From the NCBI GenBank assembly GCA_021399435.1, contig JAJTUP010000055.1, positions 1-64,000 of the forward strand: DNA of 64,000 bases. Direction: 5' to 3'. Position numbers and translations under genes: made by a program. This stretch comes from Diaporthe sp. PMI_573 (lineage: Eukaryota > Ascomycota > Sordariomycetes > Diaporthales > Diaporthaceae). The notes beneath the pieces are model-generated. The model ran no database searches. It had not been told where the DNA came from and was given only the letters and a program-made list of their open reading frames with translations. This document shows, in pieces, positions 1 through 9,659 of the stretch. Position 1 is the first letter of the stretch; each line of letters begins with the position of its first letter.

Positions 1-414
1 TAATTACAAGCTAAGGAAAGCTATTTAGGGTGAATACTTAGATTGATTGCTGAAAAGCTATCTATGCTATCTAGCTATCTGGTAACGAGTATGTCTTTAT
101 ATGTCTATCTCTTTAGTAAGGCTTGCTAGAAGTGCTGGTTGCTTCTAGTGATCTAGTATGGAAGAGCATCTAAAGTGCTAGTTACTTCTGGTGCTCTATG
201 GTATTAGATTACTAGGATTGATTGTTACTTTAATCAATCCGCCTTATCTAATTAGTGATTATGTGATCTATATCTTGGTCCCTTGTACTGTTTGTTTAGC
301 TAGTGTGCTGGCCTAGTAGGGTTGTTTCTTCGTAGAACCAACCGTTGGTCCTATTTCTGTCAGGGTCGTGATAATTATAAAGGCGCGAGGTTTGATCCCC
401 CTGAGCATCAAATT

Positions 415-516
415 TGTAGGAACCACTATGTAGCTATATCTGGATTACGGGGGGCTGTAAGATTGTCCTTATAAGTCGCTCTAATCTAGACCTAGTGAGC
501 ATTTTTGGTTCCTACA
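415..516. repeat. 102-bp element with 11-bp perfect inverted ends
   Basis: TGTAGGAACCA at 415-425 is the exact reverse complement of TGGTTCCTACA at 506-516. The unit begins TG and ends CA, like an LTR, but also has the size of a very short MITE. No clear target-site duplication is visible. It is too short to assign to a family. Confidence 0.45.
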
Positions 517-795
517 TTAGCAACTCTAAAGCTAATTATAAACTAATTAGATATCTTAAAAATATCTCTAATAATCTATATAGATTCCTACTTACTCTAT
601 AAGTATCTAGTAAAGCTAGAAACTACTAAAGAAAAGAGGCTTATAATAGATATTATATTCTTTTACTAGGTATATAAGTAATAAGAAATCAACAAGGTAT
701 AATAGATAAATAATAGCAATAACTCTATAGATACTATAATAAAAATATCGCCAAACAAGGCTTTAAAATACCTTATTAATACCAACAAAATTACT

Positions 796-906
796 TGTTG
801 AAACAAAATAGCCGCTACACTAGAAATAACCACTAAAAGCAACATGCTGCTCTTGGCAGCTACTCCAGAGAGCTTATATTTAGGTGTCAACGTCACCTGT
901 TCTATA
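796..906. repeat. 111-bp direct repeat, copy 1
   Basis: Identical by eye over 111 bp to 1187-1297. It begins TGTTGAAACAAAATAGCCGC, which resembles the terminal sequence of a fungal LTR element, and ends CACCTGTTCTATA. A third, diverged match to its beginning lies near 1797. It is probably the end of a dispersed retroelement, but no coding part was found. Confidence 0.7.
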
Positions 907-1186
907 CCCCTTCTCAAGCGTTATTCCAGTGAGCCCAGATGCTGGAAATAAGCTTGTTAACCCAAGTGCACTGAAAAGTGCTGTGAGTTGCTAGCTAACT
1001 CACTGTGAGACTAAGCTCACGAACAGATGGTTGTTTCTGTTCATTCTGATATTGTTCAGAAGCTAGGTTCTCTCGCCCGACTGGTAGCTGCGGGGTCTCG
1101 GATACTGCTGCAAGAAACAAAGGTATGGGCGGGGGTCGAACTCAGGGGCTTTGCGTGTAACACGCAAGGAGCAAGGACTCATAACC

Positions 1187-1297
1187 TGTTGAAACAAAAT
1201 AGCCGCTACACTAGAAATAACCACTAAAAGCAACATGCTGCTCTTGGCAGCTACTCCAGAGAGCTTATATTTAGGTGTCAACGTCACCTGTTCTATA
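1187..1297. repeat. 111-bp direct repeat, copy 2
   Basis: Second identical copy of 796-906, offset by 391 bp. Identity inside a block that otherwise looks heavily mutated suggests a recent duplication or gene conversion between the two copies. Confidence 0.7.
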
Positions 1298-3749
1298 TTA
1301 CTATTTAGATAAAAGGCTATATAGATAAAAGTATGTAACAAGGCACGGGACTAAATATATATAATATAGAGGAAAACACAATTCTTAGAGGAATTAGAAG
1401 TACTGGTATAAAAGTAGAAACAGTTAGTATAGATTTAATAGTATAGAATTTAGAGGTATAGGGTCTATAGATTATCTAGCGCTAACCCCGCTATAGGGCA
1501 GTAATAAGATAACAGTCGGTCTATAGCAAACCGATACTAGCTGGCATAGCCTAGTCAATTAGTTGCCTACTAGGTTGCCCCAGCAGCTGCCCTAATTGGC
1601 CAAAAGGTCTATACACAGCAGATTAGTTAGCTAGATTAGTCAGCGCTTCTGGCCAATACTTAGGTAGGGGCTTCGGTACCCACCAAGGGTAGCCAGAAGC
1701 AACACACAACACCACCACCAAATTGAGGCTATTTACAGCCACTTCGGTACCCTTCGAGTAATTACTCGTTTATATACCCAACCAACATCGACACTATTAA
1801 ACAAAATAGCCGCTACTCTAAAAGTTAGTGCCTTCAGCAGTGTGTGTGTAGCAGAGTCGCAGCAGGGTGCCTGGAGGTAAGTTGGGACAATTAAGAGTAG
1901 TTCGGACAACTTTACATTAAATTTAAGTAGGCTTCTGTCAGCCCTCCTCACAGTCCCTCCGACATCGTCTCATCCGCGAGCACGCGTGGGTTGGCTCTGG
2001 TACGCAGATAAAGAGGCCGGAAAATTCGGCCCTCGGACCCACTATCTTTGGCTTTAAATAACTAGCCAACCCTAACCCTGACAGTAACTAAACTAAATAA
2101 AGACAAACTTTAGAAATTAAGCTATCTAATAAACTAAGTTATATACTTTTTGGGTAAGAAATAAGGATAATGTAGAGATTTAAAGTTAGGATCTTAAAAT
2201 AGCCTAAAAAATTAACTTACGGCCACCAAACTCATCTTTCGGCGCGTACGCCACTAGCACCAAGTCTAGGGTAACTCCTTACATGCAGCGCCCTAATAAG
2301 CGTTTCCGTTTAACAAATACTATTTACAATAATAATGCTAGCCAGTTTAATATTAAGTATATATTATTTAGTTTATAACTCCTCTATACTACTATAGTAG
2401 TGTTGCCAACATTAATGCTTGTTTGCTATAGGCTTAGCCTAAAGCCTTAGACACTTTCTATTCTAGTCACGAGTATAATAGGCTTCTTACTATAAATTTC
2501 CTAGACTTCTAATTATTACTTATTAGTATTAGCGCCAAGAAATCATTCTTTTATTAAAGTATTATATATCCTTACTACCTATTCCCTTATAGCCTTTAGA
2601 GACTAAAGCAGTATATATATTAATAATATCCTGTCTGTAGACCCTAGGGTTACAGGCCTATATACATTAATAGACAAGCTTTAATTATAAGTAAAAAAAA
2701 AAGTTCTATTAATGTCTTTAAACCTGTACTAGAGGGAGAGAGACCAGATGTAGTTTAAGGCTAGCACGAACTAGTAGGTTACAAAGGTTATAATTTGCGT
2801 TGTTTTCTAGGGTTTTTCGAGACCAACGTGTAGCTGTCTAGCTTAAAACGCGGTATACTATCTATACTTAGGTCTTGACCTTGCTTAAGCCTAAAGTTAT
2901 ACTTGTTAAGAGAGAGTCATTGTTGTATATAAATAAATTAGTTACTTAGATTTTAATTTCTAGGTAGTAGTTAGTATTAATTAGTATAAAGAAATAATTA
3001 ATAATGGCAAGAAAGTTATATGTTAAGAAATAAGATTATAGTTATATTAGGTTACTAGCTTATTTAAGATACTTTGGTTTTAGAGTATTTTGTACTAAAA
3101 TGCAGGTACTGGGTAGGCGGAAAGTAAAATGCTGGGTGGGCAGACACTGGCTGCTACTCATCGGCCAATCTTTAATATTGTCACGAGCTCAGGGCTCCAC
3201 TGTTATAGCACTGTATTTCTATAGTCAGAAAACCAGTCAACTTGCTCTAATCGATATGCCCTGCTTGGATTTGTGATAAATATCAAGATAGTTGTGCTGA
3301 TCTTGGCCCTTTTCCCGCAAAGATATTTGCGGGAGGAAAGGAGAGTAACGATTCTACATATGATATTTACGTATGATTCCAGCGTTTCGTTGATGTAATC
3401 TACAACAAGGTATCCCACTGCGGTCAAATGGTGCGTTCCGCCTCTTTGGGGAAATGCCGTCATGCTGCACAGTCAAAACGATGTGGTTGTACAGTGCGTT
3501 TTCTCATTGCATGAGATGAGTGGAGTATCACCCGCTTTATTGTAGTGTTGGTCGTTGCAGTACGACGCCCGGGCCAATGCAAGTTCGAAAACTCACACTC
3601 GTGGAGCGGGGAACTCGGAGAGGGGAACTCGAAGAGGAGACCTCGGTAGGAAAAGTAAAGGGACATCGCCCCCAGAGCTCTGAACATGACAGTCCAGTCA
3701 AGACGCACTCGTCACTGATTCATCGGTCGTCCGCTCTTGATCCTCAATC

Positions 3750-5828
3750 ATGGCGGCTTATGAAGAGCTTCGTGCGCTCTCGTGGGCGGGAATGCCCCGA
3801 CGGCTCCTGAACATCGTTGCACTCCTGCTACTTGTTCGTTTTGGCCTCTTTCTGTGCAATGGTTGGCGCGTGCGGGCGAGGTTTCGAAAGCTTCAAGATG
3901 AAGGCATTGTAAGGGCACGCACCGATTTCAGCGGAAGGCAAGAAGACTGACCTGCCGTAGGCCGTCACACCCGAGCACTCGCTCATGTTCGGCCACCTCA
4001 TGCTTCTTAAACGCATCCGCGACCTCTATCCAAAGGACTCCGCGAGCACCTATGCGACTCGGCACATAGTCATGAACTGGCAGCAGTACTTCCCCAAATC
4101 AACTAGTTGCCCATCTGTCATCTATCTTGATTTCTGGCCGTTTAGCAGCGAGCCGATCGCAATTATTGTTGACCCGGCAATGTGCCAGACCGTTACGGCA
4201 GACCGGTTCCCCATTCGACGTAAGCAGCTTCTGTATACAATCTTGACCCCTTCCAGAAGAAACTTCTCCCCTCTGTGGCATATGCCTCAAAGAACTTGTC
4301 ACACTGCTGCCTCTGAAACAGGCCATGGCCACATCGTGACCATTTTCTGCCCTAAATCGTATGAAACTACTCGATTGGCCCTTTGACAGCTGACTCCGAA
4401 TGCTGCAGATGACCAAGGCAAGTACCTCGCATGGACTATGTCAGGGCCTCGAAACCTTTTCGCTTTCGACGGAGATGAGCACAAAAGGTGGCGTGCCAGA
4501 CTCAATCCGGGGTTCAGTGCCCGGAATCTTCAGTCACATATTGCCAAAGGCAAAATCATCGATGAAGTGTTGATCTTTGCAGAACGGATGAAGAAACATG
4601 CCGGCGCAGACGGGCAGTTTGGCGATGTGTTTCAACTGTTTCCACTGGCAATTGATCTGACATTCGACATTATCTGCAGGATCGTCTTGTGAGTTTGCTG
4701 TTGTGAATCAAAAAGTTGTCTGAGCGGGAGCTGATATACAGTTATAGAGATTTCAGCCCAGGCGAGCAAGTCAATGGGCCGACCGAGATGCAGAAGGCCT
4801 TTCGCATAATAAGCCAACATCTCGTATTCAAGAGCTGGGCGAGTCTTCACCAGCGCCTTAACCCTTTCTGGCAGCTTTCCTTGTGGAAGTGTCACCGGAC
4901 ATTGCGACGCGTGGTGCTGCCACATATAGAGAAGCACATGAGAGGGCATTCCCTCGATAAGAACTCGGGAGCTCAGAGGACAGTCCTCGATCTGGCCCTT
5001 AAAGAGGTTGAACTAGAAAGTCCGGGAGCTGAGCCCAGCGGACGGTTCATTGAGGATGTAGTAGGGCTAAGCAAGCAATTCTTGTTTGCGGGCCACGACA
5101 CTACAGCCATTAATATGTCTTTTGCTTATCACTTCCTTCACAAAAACGCTGGTGCACTCACTCGGCTAAGGGATGAGCATGACCGTGTCTTTGGGACCGA
5201 TCCGAGCCAGGCAACAGCATCCGAAATACTACGGCAGTCACCACACCTCCTTAACTCCCTACCCTTCACTACTGCGGTGGTAAAGGAAACCCTGCGCCTG
5301 TGCCCTGTTGCCGCGAGCATTCGGAAAGGACATCCAGGGTACACCCTCCGGAGCAATGACGGCATAGAGTACCCGATGGATGGCTTTATCGTTACTACCG
5401 GAGTTGCCTGCCTGGCATACAGCTCAGAAATGTTTGCAAGGCCGACAGAGTTTCTCCCCGAGCGATGGACAGCCCTCTCAGGGGACCCGCTGCATATCAA
5501 GGATGAAGCCAAATATGCCTGGCGTCCCTTTGAGTGGGGGCCAATGTCTTGTATAGGGATGGAGCTCGCTATGGTAGAGCTGAAGATGGCTCTTGTGCTC
5601 ACCGTTAGGGAGGTGGAGGTCGTGACCGCCTTGGAGGATTGGGACAGACTGCGGTAAGTTATTGTCCCTAGCCACTTGAGCTTCCAGAGCTAATCTCTTG
5701 TAATCAGGGGTATGGATAGTGGAACGAGACCGACTCTATTCGGAGACAAGATCTTCCAGGGTGCCGTGGGTCTTGGTCCGCCGACAGAGGGTTTACCAGT
5801 TCGCATCAGGATCTTGCGACAACAATGA
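3750..5828 (+). CDS. Cytochrome P450 monooxygenase, membrane-anchored
   Basis: Five exons: join(3750..3908, 3961..4219, 4409..4688, 4742..5653, 5708..5828), 576 aa, a normal P450 length. The N-terminus has a hydrophobic anchor (about residues 18-37) for the ER membrane. P450 motifs are in order: I-helix AGHDTT at 349-354, ExxR (E415, R418 in KETLR), PERW, and the haem loop FEWGPMSCIG with the thiolate ligand at Cys503. The usual Arg of FxxGxRxC is Met501 here, which is odd because that Arg contacts a haem propionate. Intron 2 (4220..4408) is a family A introner-like element; removing it joins C|AT in frame and restores the conserved stretch before FAFDGDEHKRWR. The substrate is unknown. Neighbouring accessory oxidoreductases would fit secondary metabolism, but no core synthase is in view. 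Confidence 0.88.
4220..4408 (+). mobile_element. Introner-like element, family A (copy in P450 intron 2)
   Basis: 189-bp intron beginning GTAAGCAGCTTCTG and ending CTGACTCCGAATGCTGCAG. It shares ordered blocks with 26906..27093 and with the reverse strand of 14427..15808: GTAAGCAGCTT, CCCCTTCCAGAA, ATGGCCAC, CTTTGACAGCTGACTC, GAATGCTG. Both splice sites lie in the conserved termini, so the element is exactly the intron. It interrupts a codon after base 1. The middle third is more diverged than in the other two copies, suggesting an older insertion. Confidence 0.88.
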
Positions 5829-6082
5829 GATGCCTTCTGGAGTAGGGGACTTGAGGAACGGGCTCTAATAAATTCTGTCGTACTCACGCAATGTTGCCAA
5901 AGGGCATTCAGGAACGAGTCACGTTCGGCTGCAAAGAAAATCAAAGTCTGTGGCCTCTATGCTAAGTTGCAGGCCTAGGGCGCGTACATGCTTGCAAGCC
6001 GTCAAGTCTATTCCCCATGTGCGACATTTCACACTCTGCAACCTGCTCCATGCCCCCTTATGGCAGTCATGCTTTCTCAGCA

Positions 6083-6602
6083 CTAACACTTCAATTGACC
6101 TTTGTCATCAATGCCCACGCAGTCATCTACCCGCAGAAAATACATGCATTAGTTTCGGATCAGACCGCTGAACGGAGGCGAATGAGCCACAGACAGCATC
6201 TTACTGAGGCTCTTCGGCACTCTCGTGTGAATGCCGTCGTTTGTATCACAGGAGCACTCCAGCCATGCGGGCTCATGCACAGCGCTTTGGGTGAAGTCGC
6301 AGTCCCAACAGGTATTGAGGAAATCTCCATACGAGCACTGCCAGCCCTATCAGTCAGGACCATATTTAGGCGTCGAACACGGAGCACCGAGTGCCTACCA
6401 CGAGCTGACCCTGAACGTTTCCAATGCACGCATTTAGATCCAGGTGTGAGACGACTGCCTGTCGAGTGCAGACAGCGCTGATGTTTCTGTGCTCTTCACC
6501 ATAGGAGTAGACGCTTTCGCAGTCAGAAGTAAAGTTATGGTACGAGCCCAAGCCCGCTGCCGCAATGTTGAAGAACAGGGGCAACGAGAGTAGAGTCAAC
6601 AT
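6083..6602 (-). CDS. Secreted cyanovirin-N homology (CVNH) domain protein
   Basis: Three exons: complement(join(6083..6126, 6205..6337, 6399..6602)), 126 aa, introns of 78 and 61 bp. Residues 1-16 form a signal peptide. The rest is one CVNH domain made of two sequence repeats. Each repeat keeps the Cys pattern and the ending typical of the fold: HLDLNACIGNVQGQLV in the first and LNDCVGIDDKGQLKC at the C-terminus. The LECSC motif precedes the second. CVNH proteins bind mannose-rich glycans; in fungi they are seen as secreted lectins, but the target here is unknown. The start at 6602 was chosen because it begins the signal peptide; an upstream in-frame ATG at 6710 would bury it. A TATA box lies 114 bp upstream. 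The gene is missed if read without splicing. Confidence 0.85.
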
Positions 6603-6715
6603 CTTGCATAGAAGATCGTATGAAGATTCGAGGAAAGTTAGTTCGTTTCGTCGGGAAGAGCGTGTAAGTTGAGGAAGGGTGCAGATGGTGCAGCCAGTGG
6701 AAGGACACATGATAT

Positions 6716-6723
6716 CTTATATA
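6716..6723 (-). promoter_or_regulatory. TATA box of the CVNH gene
   Basis: TATATAAG on the minus strand, 114 bp upstream of the CVNH start codon, a sensible distance for a fungal TATA box with a short leader. Confidence 0.5.
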
Positions 6724-7651
6724 GCCTTGTGAAACTTCTTTGTCACAAAGGGCTGTGACACAATTTGGTGAACGTGTAGCCTTCACGCAAATTCACCACA
6801 CAAGAGTGACACATGACCCAATTCGCCATCGTTCGCCTACGTACCAAGAGTTCCAATGGCCCTTGCAACATAGCCAGTGCGCTCTTGTAATTCTTTGAGC
6901 CGCAAGTTCCCAGACCCCTTTCAAAAAGCTACAGCCAAAAGTAATATCAGCTTGGCTATCTCGCCCTCTCTCTCTTCCCACCTTGGAAGAGACAACTCAA
7001 GTGCCGACTGCGTCACATGGCATTTCCGTAGACAAGCCGCACAAGAACTGAGCAACGCACTTAGGAACGGCATGAGAAGGTATTCGCAATTGTTACATAC
7101 CTAGGTAGTTAGTTATATGGAGAAGATGAGCATTGGCTTCCGTTTAGATTGATGCTGGCAGTGTTGGACGCTTGGGCAGGACCAGCAGTCCATCCGCCAA
7201 GCAATTATGATCTCAGCGCTCACTGGAAAGCAACTGTTCCAGCACCAGAGCCCCCTGATCTGGACCGTTAGCACACGGGCGGAAGAAGTCGCACCCACAA
7301 GGGTGTTTAAAGGCCAGGGTCGTTTCAACTTATCTTGCAAATCTGCTGACTGTTCAGACATCTGGTCGGCAGAATTGCAAGGCAGGCAGGCATCAAAGGT
7401 GCTACTCGCAGCTTTTGCGGGGTGCACCGCTTTAGCTTCCGAGGTCCTGTTGACACGCTCGCAACAAGGTAGTGAATTTCAAGTCGTGTTTTCGAGTGGT
7501 TGGAAATGCTTGCAGCTTGGCCAGGTCGATGACAAAGCTTGCCGTACATGTCCTGTAACAGAGCACTTCCAATTACAAAAACTCCATCTTTTGAAAATAG
7601 CACGTCATCCAAACCACCTCTCCACCATTCTCAATCAGGAGATAATCAAAA
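6724..7651. other. Intergenic region between divergent genes
   Basis: Holds the promoters of the CVNH gene (leftward) and the ToxD-like reductase (rightward). No further gene or repeat was recognised. Confidence 0.5.
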
Positions 7652-8695
7652 ATGGCAAGGATGCAAGCTCTCGTTACCCAAGAGGACCACGAGGTCGCCG
7701 TCCAAGAGATCGATGTCCCGACACCAGCCGAGGGAGAGATCCTCGTCCAAATCTCCTACTGCGCCCAGAATCCTACTGATTGGAAGGCCGCCGCCGCCGC
7801 CCCTCCAGGCCGCGTCGTCGGCTGCGACTTTGCCGGCACTATCGCCAATGCCAACGGCTCCACGTGGCGGGAGGGCCAACGCGTCGCAGGCTTCGTCCAA
7901 GGCACATCCACCAACGGCATCCCGCCAAACCCGACTCGTGGTGTCTTTGCCGAGTACTGCGTTGTTGAGAAGAGTCTTGTCTTTGCAATCCCGGACGCCG
8001 TCACAGACCAACAGGCTGCCGTCATCCCGCTGGCCTTTGCAACCGCCGTGCAGGCCATGATCCAGCGCCTACAACTGCCCGAGCCATCGAAGCCGGCCAG
8101 GACCGCCTTCTCCTTCCTTATAAACGGGGCCACCAGCTCAGTAGGAAAGTACGCGGTCCAGCTCGGCAGGCTTGCCGGCCTCTTCGTCGTGGCCACGGGT
8201 TCCAAGAGGAACCACGAGCTGCTCAAGTCCCTCGGCGCCGACGCCGTGGTCGACTACAGTGACGTAGACTGGCCCGAGCAAGTGCGCAAGGTGACCCACG
8301 ACGGGCTGCAGCATGCCTTTGATTGCATCGCTGAGGGGGGAACGCAAGAGGCTATCGCCAAGGCAATGGACCCAGTAAAGGGCGGCCACATCGTCGGCCT
8401 GCTCCCACACAAGCTGGAGCACCCGAAGGTCAAGTATGAGAGCACCATCGTCTACACAGTCTTCGAGAGGGCCCTGAAGTATGGCGCGTTCGACAACTGT
8501 GGGAGTGAACCGACCCCCGCAGACAAGGCTGTCTGGGAGAAGTATCTTAGCATGCTGCCCGAGCTGCTCAGCAGCGGCAAGATCAAGCCCAACCGGATTC
8601 GTGAGATGGGTGGCTTGAAGGACATCATGGCCGGTTTCAAGGAGCAGCAGGAGGGAAGAGTCAGCGCCGAGAAGCTTGTATACAAGATCGCGTAG
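7652..8695 (+). CDS. ToxD/LovC-like zinc-independent MDR oxidoreductase
   Basis: Intronless, 347 aa, a complete medium-chain dehydrogenase/reductase. The N-terminal GroES-like part contains YCAQNPTDWK (36-45) and VVGCDFAGT (55-63). The Rossmann nucleotide-binding segment is NGATSSVGKYA (158-168), followed by GADAVVDYSD. The Cys/His pattern for structural zinc is absent, as in the ToxD/trans-enoyl-reductase branch, so zinc binding is unlikely despite the common 'zinc-binding oxidoreductase' label. Relatives act as trans-acting enoyl reductases for polyketide synthases or as stand-alone NADPH reductases. No polyketide synthase is in the window, so a stand-alone role is as likely. Confidence 0.9.
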   Translation: MARMQALVTQEDHEVAVQEIDVPTPAEGEILVQISYCAQNPTDWKAAAAAPPGRVVGCDFAGTIANANGSTWREGQRVAGFVQGTSTNGIPPNPTRGVFAEYCVVEKSLVFAIPDAVTDQQAAVIPLAFATAVQAMIQRLQLPEPSKPARTAFSFLINGATSSVGKYAVQLGRLAGLFVVATGSKRNHELLKSLGADAVVDYSDVDWPEQVRKVTHDGLQHAFDCIAEGGTQEAIAKAMDPVKGGHIVGLLPHKLEHPKVKYESTIVYTVFERALKYGAFDNCGSEPTPADKAVWEKYLSMLPELLSSGKIKPNRIREMGGLKDIMAGFKEQQEGRVSAEKLVYKIA

Positions 8696-8834
8696 CTGGG
8701 GACATGGTACTAGACGGCGGGTGTGAGAGCATTGACGACCTCCACATGCAACGGTTGTCATGGTATTGGGAGCCAAAAATGAACAAATTTTTATTCCACA
8801 TCTATCCACCGCCCATGCTTTTATCCTCTATGAG

Positions 8835-9659
8835 CTAGACCCTTTCCGCCTTTACAAACGAGACTCCAGACTGTGGAAGCATAATTCCGGCCTGCATCAC
8901 CACCCAGAGAATCACGAACAACCCAGCCCAGTGAAGTAGACCTCTGCCTATTATGAAGCGTTTGACCATCTTCATGGTCTTCTGGTCATTGATCCTTGGG
9001 TATGCTGTCGGCGGAGTCTTCTTGCCCAGTAACCGACAGATGGGCTGCCAGCCATCCTCCGCCTTGAACTCTAAAACCTTCCTCCCCCTCTTCTTCGCCT
9101 CGTCTCTCACCCATTGATTGTGCTTATCGTAGATTAGCTGGTCTCGAAACGTCATACCCCATCTCTCCATATATAGGTTATCGACCGCCTTCATCATCCC
9201 CATCATCGCCCTGTCAGACTTGACGAGGAAGGTCGCGGCCCAGAAGAGCCAAGAGTCGAAGAAGCGCAGCCCTTCCGAGAAGCTGGTGTGCCACGAGGCA
9301 GCGCCGCCGGAGCGTACGTTCAGTATGATCTGTGCGTCCGGGTACATGTCTATCAAGTCGTCGGCGAAGGTTATGGAGGGGAAGTCGGCCGTGGCGGCAA
9401 AGCCTGCGAACAGCTGGCTGAGAATCTTGCGGCGCTTGAGTGTGTCCTTCTCCTGGGCGGCGGCTGTGACAAGGCGTTGCCGCTCGGCGCTGGGCTGCAC
9501 GTGCGCCATGTGCATACAAGGGGCGGACCCCAGAGTCTCGAGGGCGGCTTGCAGGGAGGACGTCGCGCACCGTGGGAGCCCCAGGGCTAGCACTTGGGGG
9601 TGGGTAGAGGAGCGATCGAGCTCGTGGGCGGAGACTGTCTCGTGAACGAAACGGACCAT
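8835..9659 (-). CDS. Sulfotransferase-fold protein (Sulfotransfer_4 type) with C-terminal membrane segment
   Basis: Intronless, 274 aa. The N-terminus has the phosphosulfate-binding-type loop LGLPRCATSSLQAAL (about 26-40). Further family motifs are the ADFPS segment and YPDAQIILNVRS. Fungal members are often misnamed NAD-dependent epimerases. A hydrophobic C-terminal helix (about 245-263) suggests membrane attachment. The substrate is unknown and activity cannot be judged from sequence. It ends 140 bp from the end of the ToxD-like gene, so the two are convergent. Confidence 0.85.
   Translation of the reverse strand: MVRFVHETVSAHELDRSSTHPQVLALGLPRCATSSLQAALETLGSAPCMHMAHVQPSAERQRLVTAAAQEKDTLKRRKILSQLFAGFAATADFPSITFADDLIDMYPDAQIILNVRSGGAASWHTSFSEGLRFFDSWLFWAATFLVKSDRAMMGMMKAVDNLYMERWGMTFRDQLIYDKHNQWVRDEAKKRGRKVLEFKAEDGWQPICRLLGKKTPPTAYPRINDQKTMKMVKRFIIGRGLLHWAGLFVILWVVMQAGIMLPQSGVSFVKAERV

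Larger units (their letters stand above)
1..3180. other. AT-rich, TpA-rich repeat-derived block, probably RIP-mutated
   Basis: No gene is supported here. The sequence is visibly richer in A+T than the rest of the window and unusually rich in TA dinucleotides, with runs such as TATATA and CTAGTA throughout. This is the usual look of fungal repeats altered by repeat-induced point mutation (RIP). It contains two identical 111-bp repeats, a short element with inverted ends, and a third partial match (ACAAAATAGCCGCTAC near 1800) to the start of the 111-bp repeat. Open frames are short and unrecognisable. No dinucleotide index was computed, so RIP is an inference from reading. Confidence 0.6.

Noticed and set aside
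365..410. Box B-like GGTTTGATCCC
   Set aside because: Isolated motif in RIP-like DNA with no tRNA structure around it.
1120..1190. Possible tRNA-derived SINE (GAGTTCGACCCC box B-like motif and a 5-bp stem on the minus strand)
   Set aside because: No coherent cloverleaf or box A could be drawn, and the T-arm does not pair.
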